Shown: positions 51,099 to 62,876 of the stretch, one piece after another
How the letters are laid out: each line of letters begins with the position of its first letter
Numbering within the stretch: the first letter of the stretch is position 1
Assembly: GCA_023079485.1 (NCBI GenBank)
Contig: CM041092.1
Coordinates: forward strand, 3,743,127 to 3,807,126
Length of the DNA: 64,000 nucleotides
Reading direction: 5' to 3'
DNA from: Archilochus colubris
Lineage: Eukaryota; Chordata; Aves; Apodiformes; Trochilidae
Translations under genes and position numbers: made by a program
Notes under the pieces: generated by a model
The model's database searches: none
Seen by the model: only the letters and a program-made list of their open reading frames with translations
Told to the model about the DNA's origin: nothing

Positions 51099-54000
51099 CT
51101 GCTGCTGTTCCTAGTCTTTATCATGATCATTTCCCATTTATTCTTTTATTAATGGTGGAAACTGAGAATCATGAATGCATGAGAAAACAGTTCAAATTCT
51201 TTCTCAAAATCATGTTTGTTTTTCAAAACGGGGCTCAGAAGGTTCCTATTTTAAGTCATTAATTAATACTGCTGCAGGAATTGCTTTTATTTAGGTGCTG
51301 AAAGTTTGGGTAAAGCCTTGTCACATGAACACAAAGCAAAATTTACGTTGTTTGGGGGAAAAACCACCAAGGTTGCCATTTTTTTTTCCAGGAGTGCATC
51401 AGTCGCTCTTTATTGCATTTTAAATTTGATTTCATTGTAGTGTGGTGAGCTTTTCAATAAACGTAGTGGTTTCATTTATATAACACCAGACTTATTGTTA
51501 ATGCCCCGTTTCATACTGTGCATTACGTATGTAATATTGGGTCCTCTGGGATCCTGTATCACAAAATTTGCATAGTTATAGTGCTGGTGACATCGTATCT
51601 CATACAAAGAACCTGGGGACCTGATACAATATCAGTAAAACTGTCTCATAGGTATGATTCAAACAGTTTTATTAGCAACATATGGGGTATGAAGGAGCCA
51701 CAGAGGGTAGTTTTGAGTGTAAGGGTGCTGGCCTATCTTTTTCAGCCTGTAATTATATCAGTCCTCTTCTATGGCATTATTTGTTGCTGCTCTGGGATTC
51801 CTGAAAAATAACTACTAATATGGTGACACAAAGTATCAGAATAAATTATAATTGTTGACTTTACAAGAAATTCATTGGCGAAAAGGCTTACTATCCTAAG
51901 CTTGGGTGTAATTTCTGGTTCAGCTTCACAGCTCAGCCACATATACAAAATAATGTATTTTTCAGTCTTAGAGCTTTCTGGCAACCTCATCCTGTTGTGT
52001 TGGGTGCTTCTGTGTTGTGGCAGGTAGGAGGAAGAAACTTCTTTTAGCATCAGTGTAGATATTGCTCTTAAATTAAGAGAATGTATTTTGTTTACTTGAT
52101 CTAGGATATTAAACTCTTGTTCCCCAAATGGAACACGTTGTAATGAGTCATCTTCAAATGAAGATTTCACCATTCAAATGTTTTAACATTAAAATGTAGC
52201 AAAAACATGGCTGGAAGATTGTAGTAGTCTTCTGTTTGGTTGTATCTTTTAAAATCCTGATTCATTAAAAATAATTTCTACTTGTGAAAAATGTCAGAAG
52301 TTTGGAGATCTAATTTCTTTGCATTCTGATAATTGGTTACTGAAAGTCATATGTGTACTTGGCTATAGGAGAAAAATATTGTATGGCTACTTCCCTGATA
52401 ATGTAAAAGATTGTGTTTTTAAAACCAATGAGCTGAGCAGTGTCTCTGCAGAGCAGCTTGTGTAGGGATTAGGAGAGTTACGTTGATTTAACTCAGCATT
52501 GCTTCTGCATTCTTTTATTCCACATTAAGGTTCAGCACAGAAAAACTAGATTGTGAAGAACAGAAGTAGTGGAGATGAGCAGGAGATAAGTGAGGATGGG
52601 TATAGCACTCTGCAGTGCTGGAACCTCTGCTGTTTCACTGCTGTGGAAGCATCTTTTCATCCACTTTTCTCCATCCCATTTCCAATGGTTCTGTGTAGAT
52701 CTGTACTACACTTGTTGAGATGTCATCTGTAAGTAAATCCTGGGGATTGTTCATGTCTTGATTTCAGGTAGGACAAAACCTGCCTGAACCATTCCTAACT
52801 TAAATGTACATTTAAAAAATGAGGTTCTGTGAACTTTGTGCAGATTGTAATTCAGAATTTAATTGCCAAACTTTCTTGGGGTTCAAACTCTCAATCAAAA
52901 AGTGACACGGAAGCTGAAGAAATATTAAAATTCTGGTATTCACTGGCAACACCTCCCAGAGCTCAGAGTTACCCGCTGAGGTTTTCAAGTGTGTACTCTG
53001 GAATCAATGACAAGACTCAAGCATTCCAGATTGAAGATGGGTTCCTGCCTGTTTCAGATGTTCTATCATTCTTTCAGCAAATTACTGGTACTGATTTCTG
53101 CAGTGCAGTTCTCTATCTTGTGATATTCCTGCATTGTACTGCTATAACCTAGATCATATTTCCTCTTCTTTTTCTAAAATGTGTGAAAAAGCTCCACTGA
53201 AGTCAGGATGCACTCCTTGGCAAAGGGGAAAATTAAAATTGGTTGGATGTGAGGTTTGTGGGTATTTGTTTTTTTTTTTTTTTCTTCTGAGTCTTTACCC
53301 CCCAGTCCTTTAGCTTTGTAAAAGTAGATTGCTTAATCACTTATATTAATATTGTATGGAAGAAAGTATTACTTGTCTGTAATTCTTGTTGCTCCTTTTT
53401 CTTCTCTTTTGGAGTAAATTTTGGTTTTGGTAGCACTTCCTGTCTGTGGGAGCTTTTCCAGCTTCCAAAGGCTTGCAGAGATAATCATGGGTGATTCAGG
53501 ATCTATTTCAACCAGTTCCCTTGGTATTCAATAATTAAAGACACCAGACTTTGCCAGTTTGATTTTACATTTTGGTAAATATCCTTCATTTTATTTCTGC
53601 CCTATCTCTTTGGATTGGAAACTCTGACACATACACTGCTGTTGAGAATCTGAAGTTATTCCATGAAGACTGAAGTAAAAAAGCATTAAAGCTTCCATCC
53701 TGAGGAATAAGTAGAAACATGTAATCTAAGTTGCAGTCCAGAAGTGAAGAGTTATCAACTGTTAGGTGCATAAACATCACAATCTTCAAATCTCTCTATC
53801 TAATGCAGCTGCTGCTCCTCTGGCTCAACCATCTACAGGGTGAAATGGTCATGTTCAGTGCATCCCATGCAGTCAGCTCTGTCTTTTAGACATCATTAAG
53901 AATAAACTTTTACTGTTTTAATGTCTGTTTTTTTGTCTTTTTAATGTAGTTTTGCTATTTGAACACTTTATTATAGTGTTTTCTCCTTTCCCATATCACT

Positions 54001-54791
54001 TTTGTTTGGAATAGAAAGCTAACACCCACTTTGCTAAAGATGGTAAGGGAGTGATTTCTGAAATTAAGTATTAAATAAAAAAAAATTATATAAACAGATC
54101 TGGATATCTCATCAGAGTGACTTGAGAACTGTCTCAGGAGCCTCTATTACCACTCATGTTAATTGTTGCATATCTTGTAAATGTGTTTATTTCAAAGTAC
54201 TGGAAGCCTTCCAAAAAGTTTCTATATTTAAAAGTGCAAAAAGGATGTCACAGTGGATTTAGCCCAGGACAAAATAAAGGTTAACTTGGACTTCCATCAT
54301 TAAAAGCTTAAAAGCTAAAAAAAAAAAAAAAAAATAATGCTGGTTACTATGGTTTTGTGATAGAGAAGGCTTTGGGAGACAAAGCTGATGTGTTTTTTTT
54401 TTTAATAGGATTCTGTGTCTGGCCTATATTGCCATATTAAGCTAATTTCTTTTAAAGCATTAAATCATTGCCTCACAATATTTTGGTATAAAAACTTGGA
54501 TTATATGTAGCTGGGACACAGAAAAGATTAAAAATGTCCCATTGCTTAAAGTATAACTTTTAATGAAATGAGAAAGCCCTGCATCTAGTGGGTCTCAAAT
54601 GTGTTCATGTCCCAGTTACACTTAATCAGTAATTTTGTTGGTGATTTAATTTTTGCTGCTTTATTTCTCAGCTGATGCAAAGAATGCTGGGGAATATATA
54701 TCTACTGTTAGTCATGTAGTTCAGTCATTAAAATACAGTAAAAGTGTACAGAAATCTTTGGGAAACCTCATTTTGAGAGTATGGACATGAT
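51097..54791 (+). other. Likely intron sequence, nothing recognised
   Basis: The plus-strand frame at 52829-53152 (107 codons) shows no known domain and no convincing acceptor and donor pair. Homopolymers occur at 53269-53283 (T15) and 54317-54334 (A18). Confidence 0.42.
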
Positions 54792-55070
54792 AGGAGGAGA
54801 GGCAGAGGGAGCTGGGGCACTTTAGCCTTGAGATGAGTAGGCTCAGGGGCACAGACAGAAATACAGTAAATTCTCTTTAAAGACAGGAATTTTTTCCACA
54901 GTGAGTGTTCAAACATTGGAAGAAGTTGTCCAGACAGGTTGTGTATTCTCCATCTGTGGAGATACTCAGAACTCTCTGGTCCTGGGGAACCTGCTCTGGT
55001 TGACCCAGGTTTGATCAGAGGATTTGGACTTGTAAGATCTCTGGAGATCCCCTCCAACTTCAACCATCTG
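54792..55070 (+). mobile_element. Diverged CR1 LINE 3' fragment, plus orientation
   Basis: Recognisable CR1 blocks occur in order: ggcagagggagctgggg at 54801, aggctcagggg at 54839, attggaagaagttgtccaga at about 54916, tctccatctgtggagatactc near 54947, cctggggaacctgctctggttgaccc near 54980, and ctggagatcccctccaac at 55041. There is an internal deletion between about 54850 and 54885 relative to longer copies, and the terminal octamer repeat is lost. It is older than the 49.2 kb copy. Confidence 0.85.
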
Positions 55071-55909
55071 CTGCTCCTGGGACAGAGAGAGGAGGGTATG
55101 GTTATAATGGATCACAAAAGGACAAGTGCAGTCTTGCATATACAGAAGAGACCATGAAGTAGATAAAGACCTTGATAGTGACTTTCAGAGCATTGTGAGT
55201 CTGTTGGTAGTGTATTTTCTTGAATCTTGGTGGGATGGGGTATTTCTCTCATGTTTAGAATGGTAATGATGACATCTACTCTAGAGAGGACCTTTGGTAA
55301 CAGGTCAGGTTGATAGGGACTTGAGGGAGAGGAGACAAGGCTCATTTGGCTCCTCCACTATAGGTTTTGATTAAGTAACCAAACTTACCCACTTGTGAGG
55401 ATCTGTGGGCACAGGTGACTGAACTCTCCTGTCTGCTATGTTTGGCTCAACTGTAGTCTTTTCTTTTTTGCAGACATTACTGGAAAAAAATAATGGGAAT
55501 AAATACGGGTATTAAGCAGATACTTGGGAGAAATATTTGTGTGAGGTGTAATTGGGTAGTAGTTGGTTGAAGCTTCTTAACCTAAACCAGTTAGAAGGTT
55601 ACACCAGATTAGCTCATACCCTTTTTTCTTTTCTTGTTCCCCCTCTCTTAAACTCTGCTCAATTTAGGAATGCTATCAGCTGGGAAAGTTGCACTTTTAT
55701 CATCTCTCCATTTGGTCAAAGTGGATAGAACAGCTGGAAAAGAGTGCTGCTCACCTCTGAGATCCACAGACAGGATTCCCAAACTGTTTTGTTGAAGACA
55801 TCTGAAGCAGCAGAGCCCAGTTATCTTACTGCTCCCAGCTTTGGATGCAGGTAATAACACTTATGATAAATATCATCAAGTGTTTCTTAGATGAAAAAGT
55901 GAAAGTGTT
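55071..55909 (+). other. Likely intron sequence, nothing recognised
   Basis: Only short frames without domains. It separates the diverged CR1 from the next MIR-like remnant. Confidence 0.42.
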
Positions 55910-56010
55910 GTTCCCTGTTTTATAAGGAGAAAACACAAGAGACAGGATTTGGGTAGCTTGTGGCCAATAATTCAATCTAGAGCTGGAGTCCTGAGCTCCC
56001 TGCTTTTGGA
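55910..56010 (-). mobile_element. MIR-like SINE remnant, minus orientation
   Basis: In plus-strand order the text gives ccctgttttataaggagaaa (reversed MIR: ccattttacagatgaggaaa), then acaagagacaggatttgggt, then agcttgtggccaataattca and tctagagctggagtcctgag, where the reversed consensus has ...gtggcagagctgggactcgaaccc... blocks. Several blocks stay in the right order and spacing, which supports the call despite high divergence. Confidence 0.6.
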
Positions 56011-59000
56011 ATAAGTTGCCTCTCCCTGTGGGTCACCACTTCCATACAGTGTTGTCAGGTCCAGAGCACATTAATTAGTTCAGCTTCATCCTACACTTTG
56101 TAGGATAACACTCTTAATTGTTTGTGATCATTCTATATGTCTCAGAGGATCATTGATGGGTCAAGTTAAACTACTTTGATAACTTTTCATGTGATGTATG
56201 TTTGAGCAGTGGATAACAGTAAGGACTTAAGTCTGTGTGCAGTCTGGGGGCTGCCTTTCTACATCTGTCTTGTGTGGTCTTACTTTCCCCATAGAGAAGA
56301 AAATTGTTAATTACCTTCTGTGCCCAGCTCCATGGGTGCAGAGTTCTTGATGTCCTACTAATGCTTTTTACTGTACCTACCCCTAAAATGATGACAGAAT
56401 TCACACTGGGCTTCTAATATGTGGTAAGTCTGAGAAACGTACAGATTTTGGAAATCAAAGGAGTTTTTCCTTTAAGGCCAAATTAGCAACATGCTTCCTG
56501 CCTTCTTTTTTTCCTCCTTTTCAATAAAAATCTGGGTTTACATGGTTGCGAAGGGGGTGGGAAATGTTAGGATCATGAATGAGAGATGTCTGGTAACCAT
56601 TGTGCTGTATTTGTCATTGAAATAGCCCAGTTTCATATGGCTTTACAAGAGGGAGAAATGGGTGGGCTCTACAGAAGAAAAAAAGGCAGAAATGTTTGTC
56701 TAGATGCATATTTCCTATTTACCACCCCACTTTCCCCCCCCAAAAATAAAATGTGTAGAATTCCACTGTTCAAGCTAATGGTAGTCGACAGTGAATTGGG
56801 ACTGTATTTTATGCTTTTTGTAGGGAAAATTAGTTTTTCTCACACTGGGAATAAATAAATTTGGTTGTATCTTCAAGGGTAAAAGACATCTGTGTGGTAA
56901 AACCAAAATGAAAACCTGGTCACTTGTGCAATTTTGCATGCAGTGGACATCTCTATCAGTTTTTTAGGGGATGGGCTCCCCTTTCTCAGTCTCTCTAACA
57001 CATTTAAAGCAGCTGGTATTGCCTCTTTTTAGGAAGGTTTTGTGTTTCTGTGCACATAAAACTGCTCTAAACCTGCTCTGTTTCGGGGAACCAGTGTGAC
57101 TTAGTGTGTGCCACTGCCCTTCCTTCTTTCTCCTTTCTTTTCCAGTAACTTCTGAACTCATCAAGCAGCTTGTACAAAGTTTGACAGAGGAGTAACAGGC
57201 TTAAAGGTTTTAGGCTGCTATGTGTTAAGTTAAAATGTGGTCAAGTAATGAAAAGACAGTGTTAGAGGCTGCAAAAAGGGAAAGGCTGCAGTGGAAGCTC
57301 TTGTGAGACAGCAGAGAATTCAAGTATGTCTTGGATTGTCTTGCTTATCTTGATCTATACTTCTGGCATCTTAATTGATTTGTATATTTCAACTCTGAGG
57401 TATCAGAACTGTGCTGGCACTCTTACTTTGTCATAGTAGCATTGTTGGAAGTCTCCAGCATGGGGGCTGTTCTGACTTATACAGTCATTTATTCTAATGA
57501 AGTTTTTATTGGCTTGTTTGATGCTTGTGATGTTCTTATCCTCCCTCATCCTGCCATTTCCTTACAGTAGTTATTTTTGTTCCTAGCATCCAGGTTTTTC
57601 AGTTTTAAAGTCTAGAAAATGTCTTGCTAAGAAGCTGGTCTTGAGCTGCTTTTTATTGTAAGGATATGGGCTTTTCCCAGTTGTTCTTCACTCAGTCTCT
57701 TTAGAAATCAGAAAAGATTATCAGTTGAGAATTCAACAAGTAATTAACAACTTTTTGTTTGTATTTTAAAATTTTGTGGAATGTATTGAATGAATGGTAT
57801 GTGCTTCCCAATACACTGTAGGAAAGACTTGTCTAATAAGGTTTTCTGTGACACAGTGAGATAGCAGAGCCAAGTAAGAGTTTTTGACAGTTTTGGGAAG
57901 CCTAATTTTTGAGTAGGGCATTTTCCTTTAGGTATTGTAAGAGTGGAAATGCTGAAGAAAAGCTGCTATGTGTTAGGATGTCTGTGACTTATAGGTGGTG
58001 TTGCAGTCCCTGATGGCTTAAGAAGATGTCAGCCCCTAATTCAGGTGTGTAAGCACATCTCTTGCAGGCAGATGAAATACATGAGGTTGGGGAAAGTGTC
58101 AAAGACATCAAGCATAACTTCTGCAAGGAAATAACAGAATTGTGGTTATGCACATGAAATCAAATGCCAAGGATTGTGTGTGCTGAAGTTATAAATTAAT
58201 TTATGATTAATGTTTTAATTGGGATCTACACTCTGCCATGTTGCAAATTAATTTTGAGATACAGAAGTAAGGAACAAACCCCAGCAGTGTCTTTTTGGGT
58301 ATGTACCAGAGGGTGGGAGAGGACAAGGTAGCACAGCCCAGTTCAGAGCTGAGCAAAACCAGCCTCATGTGAGAAGAACAGCATCTCTCTAACCTCTAAT
58401 GCAATCCACAGATGAGTAAACTGGATATGATGGGGGAAAAATAAATGCTAACTTATACAAATATTACATATCGTGTATCTTTTATGGTAAAGTGTAAAAA
58501 CTCCCTCTTATGAAGCCACTGCTATGATTAATATAATACAAAATACAGCATAAGGTTTTAACAGCTTTTAGAAGTCTTTGCTCAACTACCATTTTCAGAA
58601 ATGATTTATACATTTGATTGCCTAGGTTCTCGTTGTAACTCCATGAGACTTTCAGCTTTTCTCCTTTTGAAAACATGGCTCCAAATTACTAAAATACTTT
58701 GGTGCTCAGTTTCACGTGGTGGAGAGCATACAGGAGGGACATGCCCTGAAATACTGTGAGCAGACATAAAGCAAGAGTCCAGGGGTGTTTACTTGGGGAG
58801 AGTGGAGATTAGATGGAGACCACCAGTGCCACTGGAAGAGGTGACCAAAACCCAGTTTCTCATTTATTTGCATCAGGCATGTATGGGGTAGGTAAGCACA
58901 GCCTGTCCATCTGTAACTCATTTCAGGCTTCAGTGTGCAGTTAAGTGGCTCCATAAACGTTAGTGATTTCCACATGTGGGCTTTGATATGCAAGTCTTGT

Positions 59001-62000
59001 CATTGAATGTTAAAGAAAATTTAGGGTGCCTCTCAACTCTTGGCTCTTTTGCTGGTAAAAAGGCAGTGTGCAGGCTGCAGAGGTCTGAAGGTGACAATTG
59101 TGTTCTTGGCTACTCAGGTCTTAGAAGGATGAGCAAGGACAGTCATCTCCTCTGGACATGGCCCAACTACCTCTCTCCTGCCATCTTCCAGCACCTTCTG
59201 AGCTTTCAGCTTGTCCCCATCCCCTTTGGAAAAGTGTTGGGATGAAGCTGGAGTGCCAGTGACCAGCAGTGTTAAGGAGTGCATCTGTGCACTGTGTCTG
59301 ATGCATCTCTGGTTGATGTCAGTTCCCTCTGATTTGGAACATGTATTCTTGTGTGGGCAGCTGTCTGTTTTACAGAGGACATGCAACTGTGGTTGAAATT
59401 GAGTGCGTTTCACTTTTAAAACAAGGCCACTTTTCACAAGTGAAAGCTTGAGGGAAACCTGGCTGATGAAGTAAGAATTGTTTGAAATGACTGGAGACTT
59501 CCAAATGGCAAAGCTCCATTGAAAACCAGGGAAACTTCCAGAGTTTTCCATTGCTCTTTTAGGACGTTATTGCTAGAAACTCAGGTGGGTTTGCTTTTTT
59601 TGCTGGATTATGTAGTCCTTTAAGATCTGAGCAATGTCTTGGTGCAAAGCAAAACAATATCCTGTGTTCAACTGGTAGCAGTGGTGAGAACAGCCTGTTC
59701 TGAATCATGTGGTTACTGCCATGAAGGTACTTCAGAGACTGAAACTAGAACCTCTTCCAGCACTTCCATCTTCATACCTGTAATTCACATCATCTCTAAA
59801 AAGGACTTCACCACAGGCTCACTAAAAACTGATCAGAAGTCTGTGTACCAAATGTCACCCTGCTCTCTGGTCTGGGCTGTGGGGGAAGCTTCTGCCAGGG
59901 AGGTTTAGCATGGGCTTTTCCCCATGAAGAGGAAAAGGCAGAGCATGAGTTTTTGCTTTTGTGCTCCTCTATGTTTATACATAAGCTGTTATGTTGGTTT
60001 TCTGGTGTGTTGTTTCTTTTTTTTTTTTTTCCCCCCTGACAACTTTAATTTGAATGCTGTTAACTGGAAATTTCACAAGATTCTGGTAAAAAGTTAATAG
60101 TGATTTCTAGGTGATTTCCAGTACATTAGCTCACTGTTTCAGCATACTTTGTAACAATATCTTATTTTTTTTTAAGTGAGACAAACCTGGGATAGTTACT
60201 CAGATGTTACTAGGAAACAGCAGCTGCATGGGTGCTGCCTAAGACCTGCAAATGTGCTGTCAGTTTATCTGAGCCAACATGCTTGGTAAGATCCTGGTGT
60301 AGCCAGCTAGCTTTTGCAGGAGTAAATCTTAACCCACCAATTTTCTGTCTCACTTTGGACTTTGTTGTTGCTGTTTGGTTGTGGCATTTTTGTTGTTGGT
60401 TTTAATTTTTTTATAAATACGTTCCTATAGCAGGACAATATGTCTTAGATGTGCATAGGGGCAGAGTTACAAGCAATTAAAAATATCACTTAGGTGGGCT
60501 CAAAGTATTTAAATGTGGCCTTTATATATTTATACTGCCACATATGTATAGATATGCATCCATTCACTTAAGGGATATTTAACTTTTACTGGCTTAGAGA
60601 CTGTAACAGGAGTGAAGATCTGAGTGCAGGGAGAGGCTTCTTTTGCTCTTTTGTTCATGAAGCAGCAGCTGAAAAGGAAAACCTACAAGTTACAGCAGTG
60701 GCCTTCTTGCTTACAGCAAATATCACGATTTTAATGAGGTCAGAGGATTGATTTGGTCCATTTCCAGGTATTGTGTGCTTACCCAAGTCACTGCCTAGTC
60801 CATCAATAATGATTGAAGTGATGAGAGTGACAAACTGGCTTAATGTCATTTTCGAGGTTGGCCATATACAGCATGTGCACAGCTTCTGGTCCTGGCTAGT
60901 CTGGGGTGTAAAATGTTTGAAGTAAATGCAGTGTCATAGCTTTGAAGCATTGAACAAGCTTGCTGGGCCAAGTGGTTCATCTAAGAATGGAAACTAAAAC
61001 CCCTTCCTGCACCTAGGAGAGAAGCTGAAAGAGGAAATAATGACTTAAAATAAAAATATGCTTTTATCTTTGTGGTGGAAGGAGATAAAGGTTTGGTTTT
61101 TTTTTTTTTTTTAAAAAAACCTTTTTCTGCAGAAAAACTGTGTTTTCTGTCATGTTACAAATTTTTGGCCATTTAATTGTAGCCTTAAAAAGGTGCAAGT
61201 GACTGTGCTGTTCCAAATAAAAGCATTTGACAAAAGCTAATTGTGTGTTCTGTGATCAGCTAAAAACTTGTTAGTGTTGCATGGTTTTCTTTTCTAAGAT
61301 TATTGGCAGCTAGGAGGGTTATGTATTTTGATATCTGTATTGAAACTGCAATGAAAACGAAGTTATCATGGTGAAGCTTACAGTTTTGACAGTAAGAATG
61401 GCCCTTTGATCTCTGAAGGCTGCTGGGCTCTCCATTCAAGTTGAAACCATAAACATTTTATGGCACAAGATGAATTGCTGGGATCCAAACATAAATTTTA
61501 GAAAAAGAAAAAGAAAAAAAAAATTGAGTGAATGCCTGCATCCTTGAGTTTCTTGAACTTGAATTGCTGCAGGAAAGCAGAGCCATATGTTATTTTGGGA
61601 ACTTTTAATGCATTGGAGGAATATAGACTACAGGTGACTTGGACCAAATCCTGCAGACATCCTGTGTGTAGGAATATGACCTAATTTTAGTAAAGCAGGA
61701 CTTCATCTTCACCCTGCGATGTCCAGACAGTTCAATGTTTTATCTAAACTACCACATTAAATATTCCTATGTATTTAGTCATTGTGCAGGGAGTCCAGGA
61801 CCATGGGCCCAAACTCCAATCTTTTTTTCTTTCTTTTTTTTAAATAGAAGAATAGCGTGGAGGGAGAAGATGATTTTCCTGTTTGTTCTTTGGAAATTAA
61901 AACAAAGGAGAAAAAGACTAACATCCTTTTACTTTCTCAGTCAAATGCCACTCATCCTTAAATTTTAGTAATCAATTCAGGTTGGCTACTTGCCCTTCTT

Positions 62001-62435
62001 TACACAAATTGGATGAAAGAGCCTTGCAGATAAATTGAAGACCAGGAAAAAAAAAACACTCATAACTTTGTAACTTTAAATTGAATTAGTTGTTTCTTTG
62101 AGTTGCTTGGTTTTAGTCATGTTGCCGTAGGTATCAAAGCAGGAATTACCATTCCTTTGTAAGGATTTTTACATTATTTTTTTTTAATATTCCTGTTTCA
62201 GCAAATCAAAGGGACAGGTGTTCAGACACGAAGTGGCAGGTGTGTTGTTTTAAAGATACACTGAACATACCTGTACCCAGTCTGGGTGATGCATTGAGGG
62301 TGATGCAGTGACACCAGATTTGCATATAGCAGCAATGTAATTACACACTCTGCATTCTTAGAAAATGTTTATCTTAGTTGCTAAAGGTTTTTTCTGACTT
62401 TGGTGTTTTATCTCAGCCAGCTGAAGCTAGCTCAG
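56011..62435 (+). other. Likely intron sequence, nothing firm
   Basis: No exon or clear mobile element. Low-complexity features are T14 followed by C6 at 60017-60036 and a T16-A7 junction at 61097-61119. A possible short reversed MIR scrap near 57849 is too weak to call. Open frames such as 59114-59551 on the minus strand have no recognised domain. Confidence 0.42.
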
Positions 62436-62876
62436 ATGCTGCTTCTCACTACATTTACAGCTTTCTTGTGGTGTTTGAAAGGACCCTATGTGCTGCCAGG
62501 AAGTTGGAATGATACATGCTCCTCTTCCTACCTTCAGCTCTGCATCACTGTAAATGGAAACATCCATTCTGGGTTCTTTGCAAGAGCCAACAGTGTTAGG
62601 TCTTTGCCTTGGAAGAAATCTGAAGCCTTCAAACATTTTGGCAGTAGGGGTGGAAATCCTAATGGTTGCATTTCTGCAGTGTTTGTGAACTGCTGTGCAT
62701 CTGCGTGCAAGTTGTGTACCAATGAGTGTCAGTATGAATTTAGAGGATATTTTGTTTCTAGACTTGATGTTATATCGTGGAACAAACAGAAAAAAATCAT
62801 CAAGGAACAAACAGAAAAAAATCATCAAGGCATCAAGGGTAACTGCATCCGAAAGCCTTACTGCACCACATGCTGA
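62436..62876 (+). CDS. Doubtful 146-codon Cys-rich open frame
   Basis: From an ATG at 62436 the frame encodes 146 residues. The first ~16 (MLLLTTFTAFLWCLKG) look like a signal peptide, and about a dozen Cys follow, including an NCCASACKLCTNEC cluster near residues 85-98. No family is recognised. Several things argue against a gene: the ATG lacks a purine at -3; the opposite strand is open for 163 codons over the same bases; and a 25-bp direct repeat inside the frame (62779-62828) is read in two different frames, so it was not shaped as protein. It also sits deep in what looks like an intron of a plus-strand gene. I keep it only because signal-like and Cys-rich features coincide. It is most likely a chance frame. 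Confidence 0.12.
   Translation: MLLLTTFTAFLWCLKGPYVLPGSWNDTCSSSYLQLCITVNGNIHSGFFARANSVRSLPWKKSEAFKHFGSRGGNPNGCISAVFVNCCASACKLCTNECQYEFRGYFVSRLDVISWNKQKKIIKEQTEKNHQGIKGNCIRKPYCTTC
62779..62828. repeat. 25-bp direct tandem repeat (two perfect copies)
   Basis: The 25-base unit ggaacaaacagaaaaaaatc... at 62779-62803 is repeated exactly at 62804-62828. Perfect identity points to a recent slippage duplication. Confidence 0.95.

Noticed and set aside
52829..53152. 107-codon plus-strand frame as a possible exon
   Set aside because: No recognised domain, and no convincing acceptor and donor pair at its edges.
57849..57890. Possible reversed MIR scrap
   Set aside because: Only one short block (gacacagtgagatagcagagcc type) resembles the consensus; too little to support.
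59114..59551. 145-codon minus-strand open frame
   Set aside because: Several other frames are open over the same bases and the translation has no known motif.
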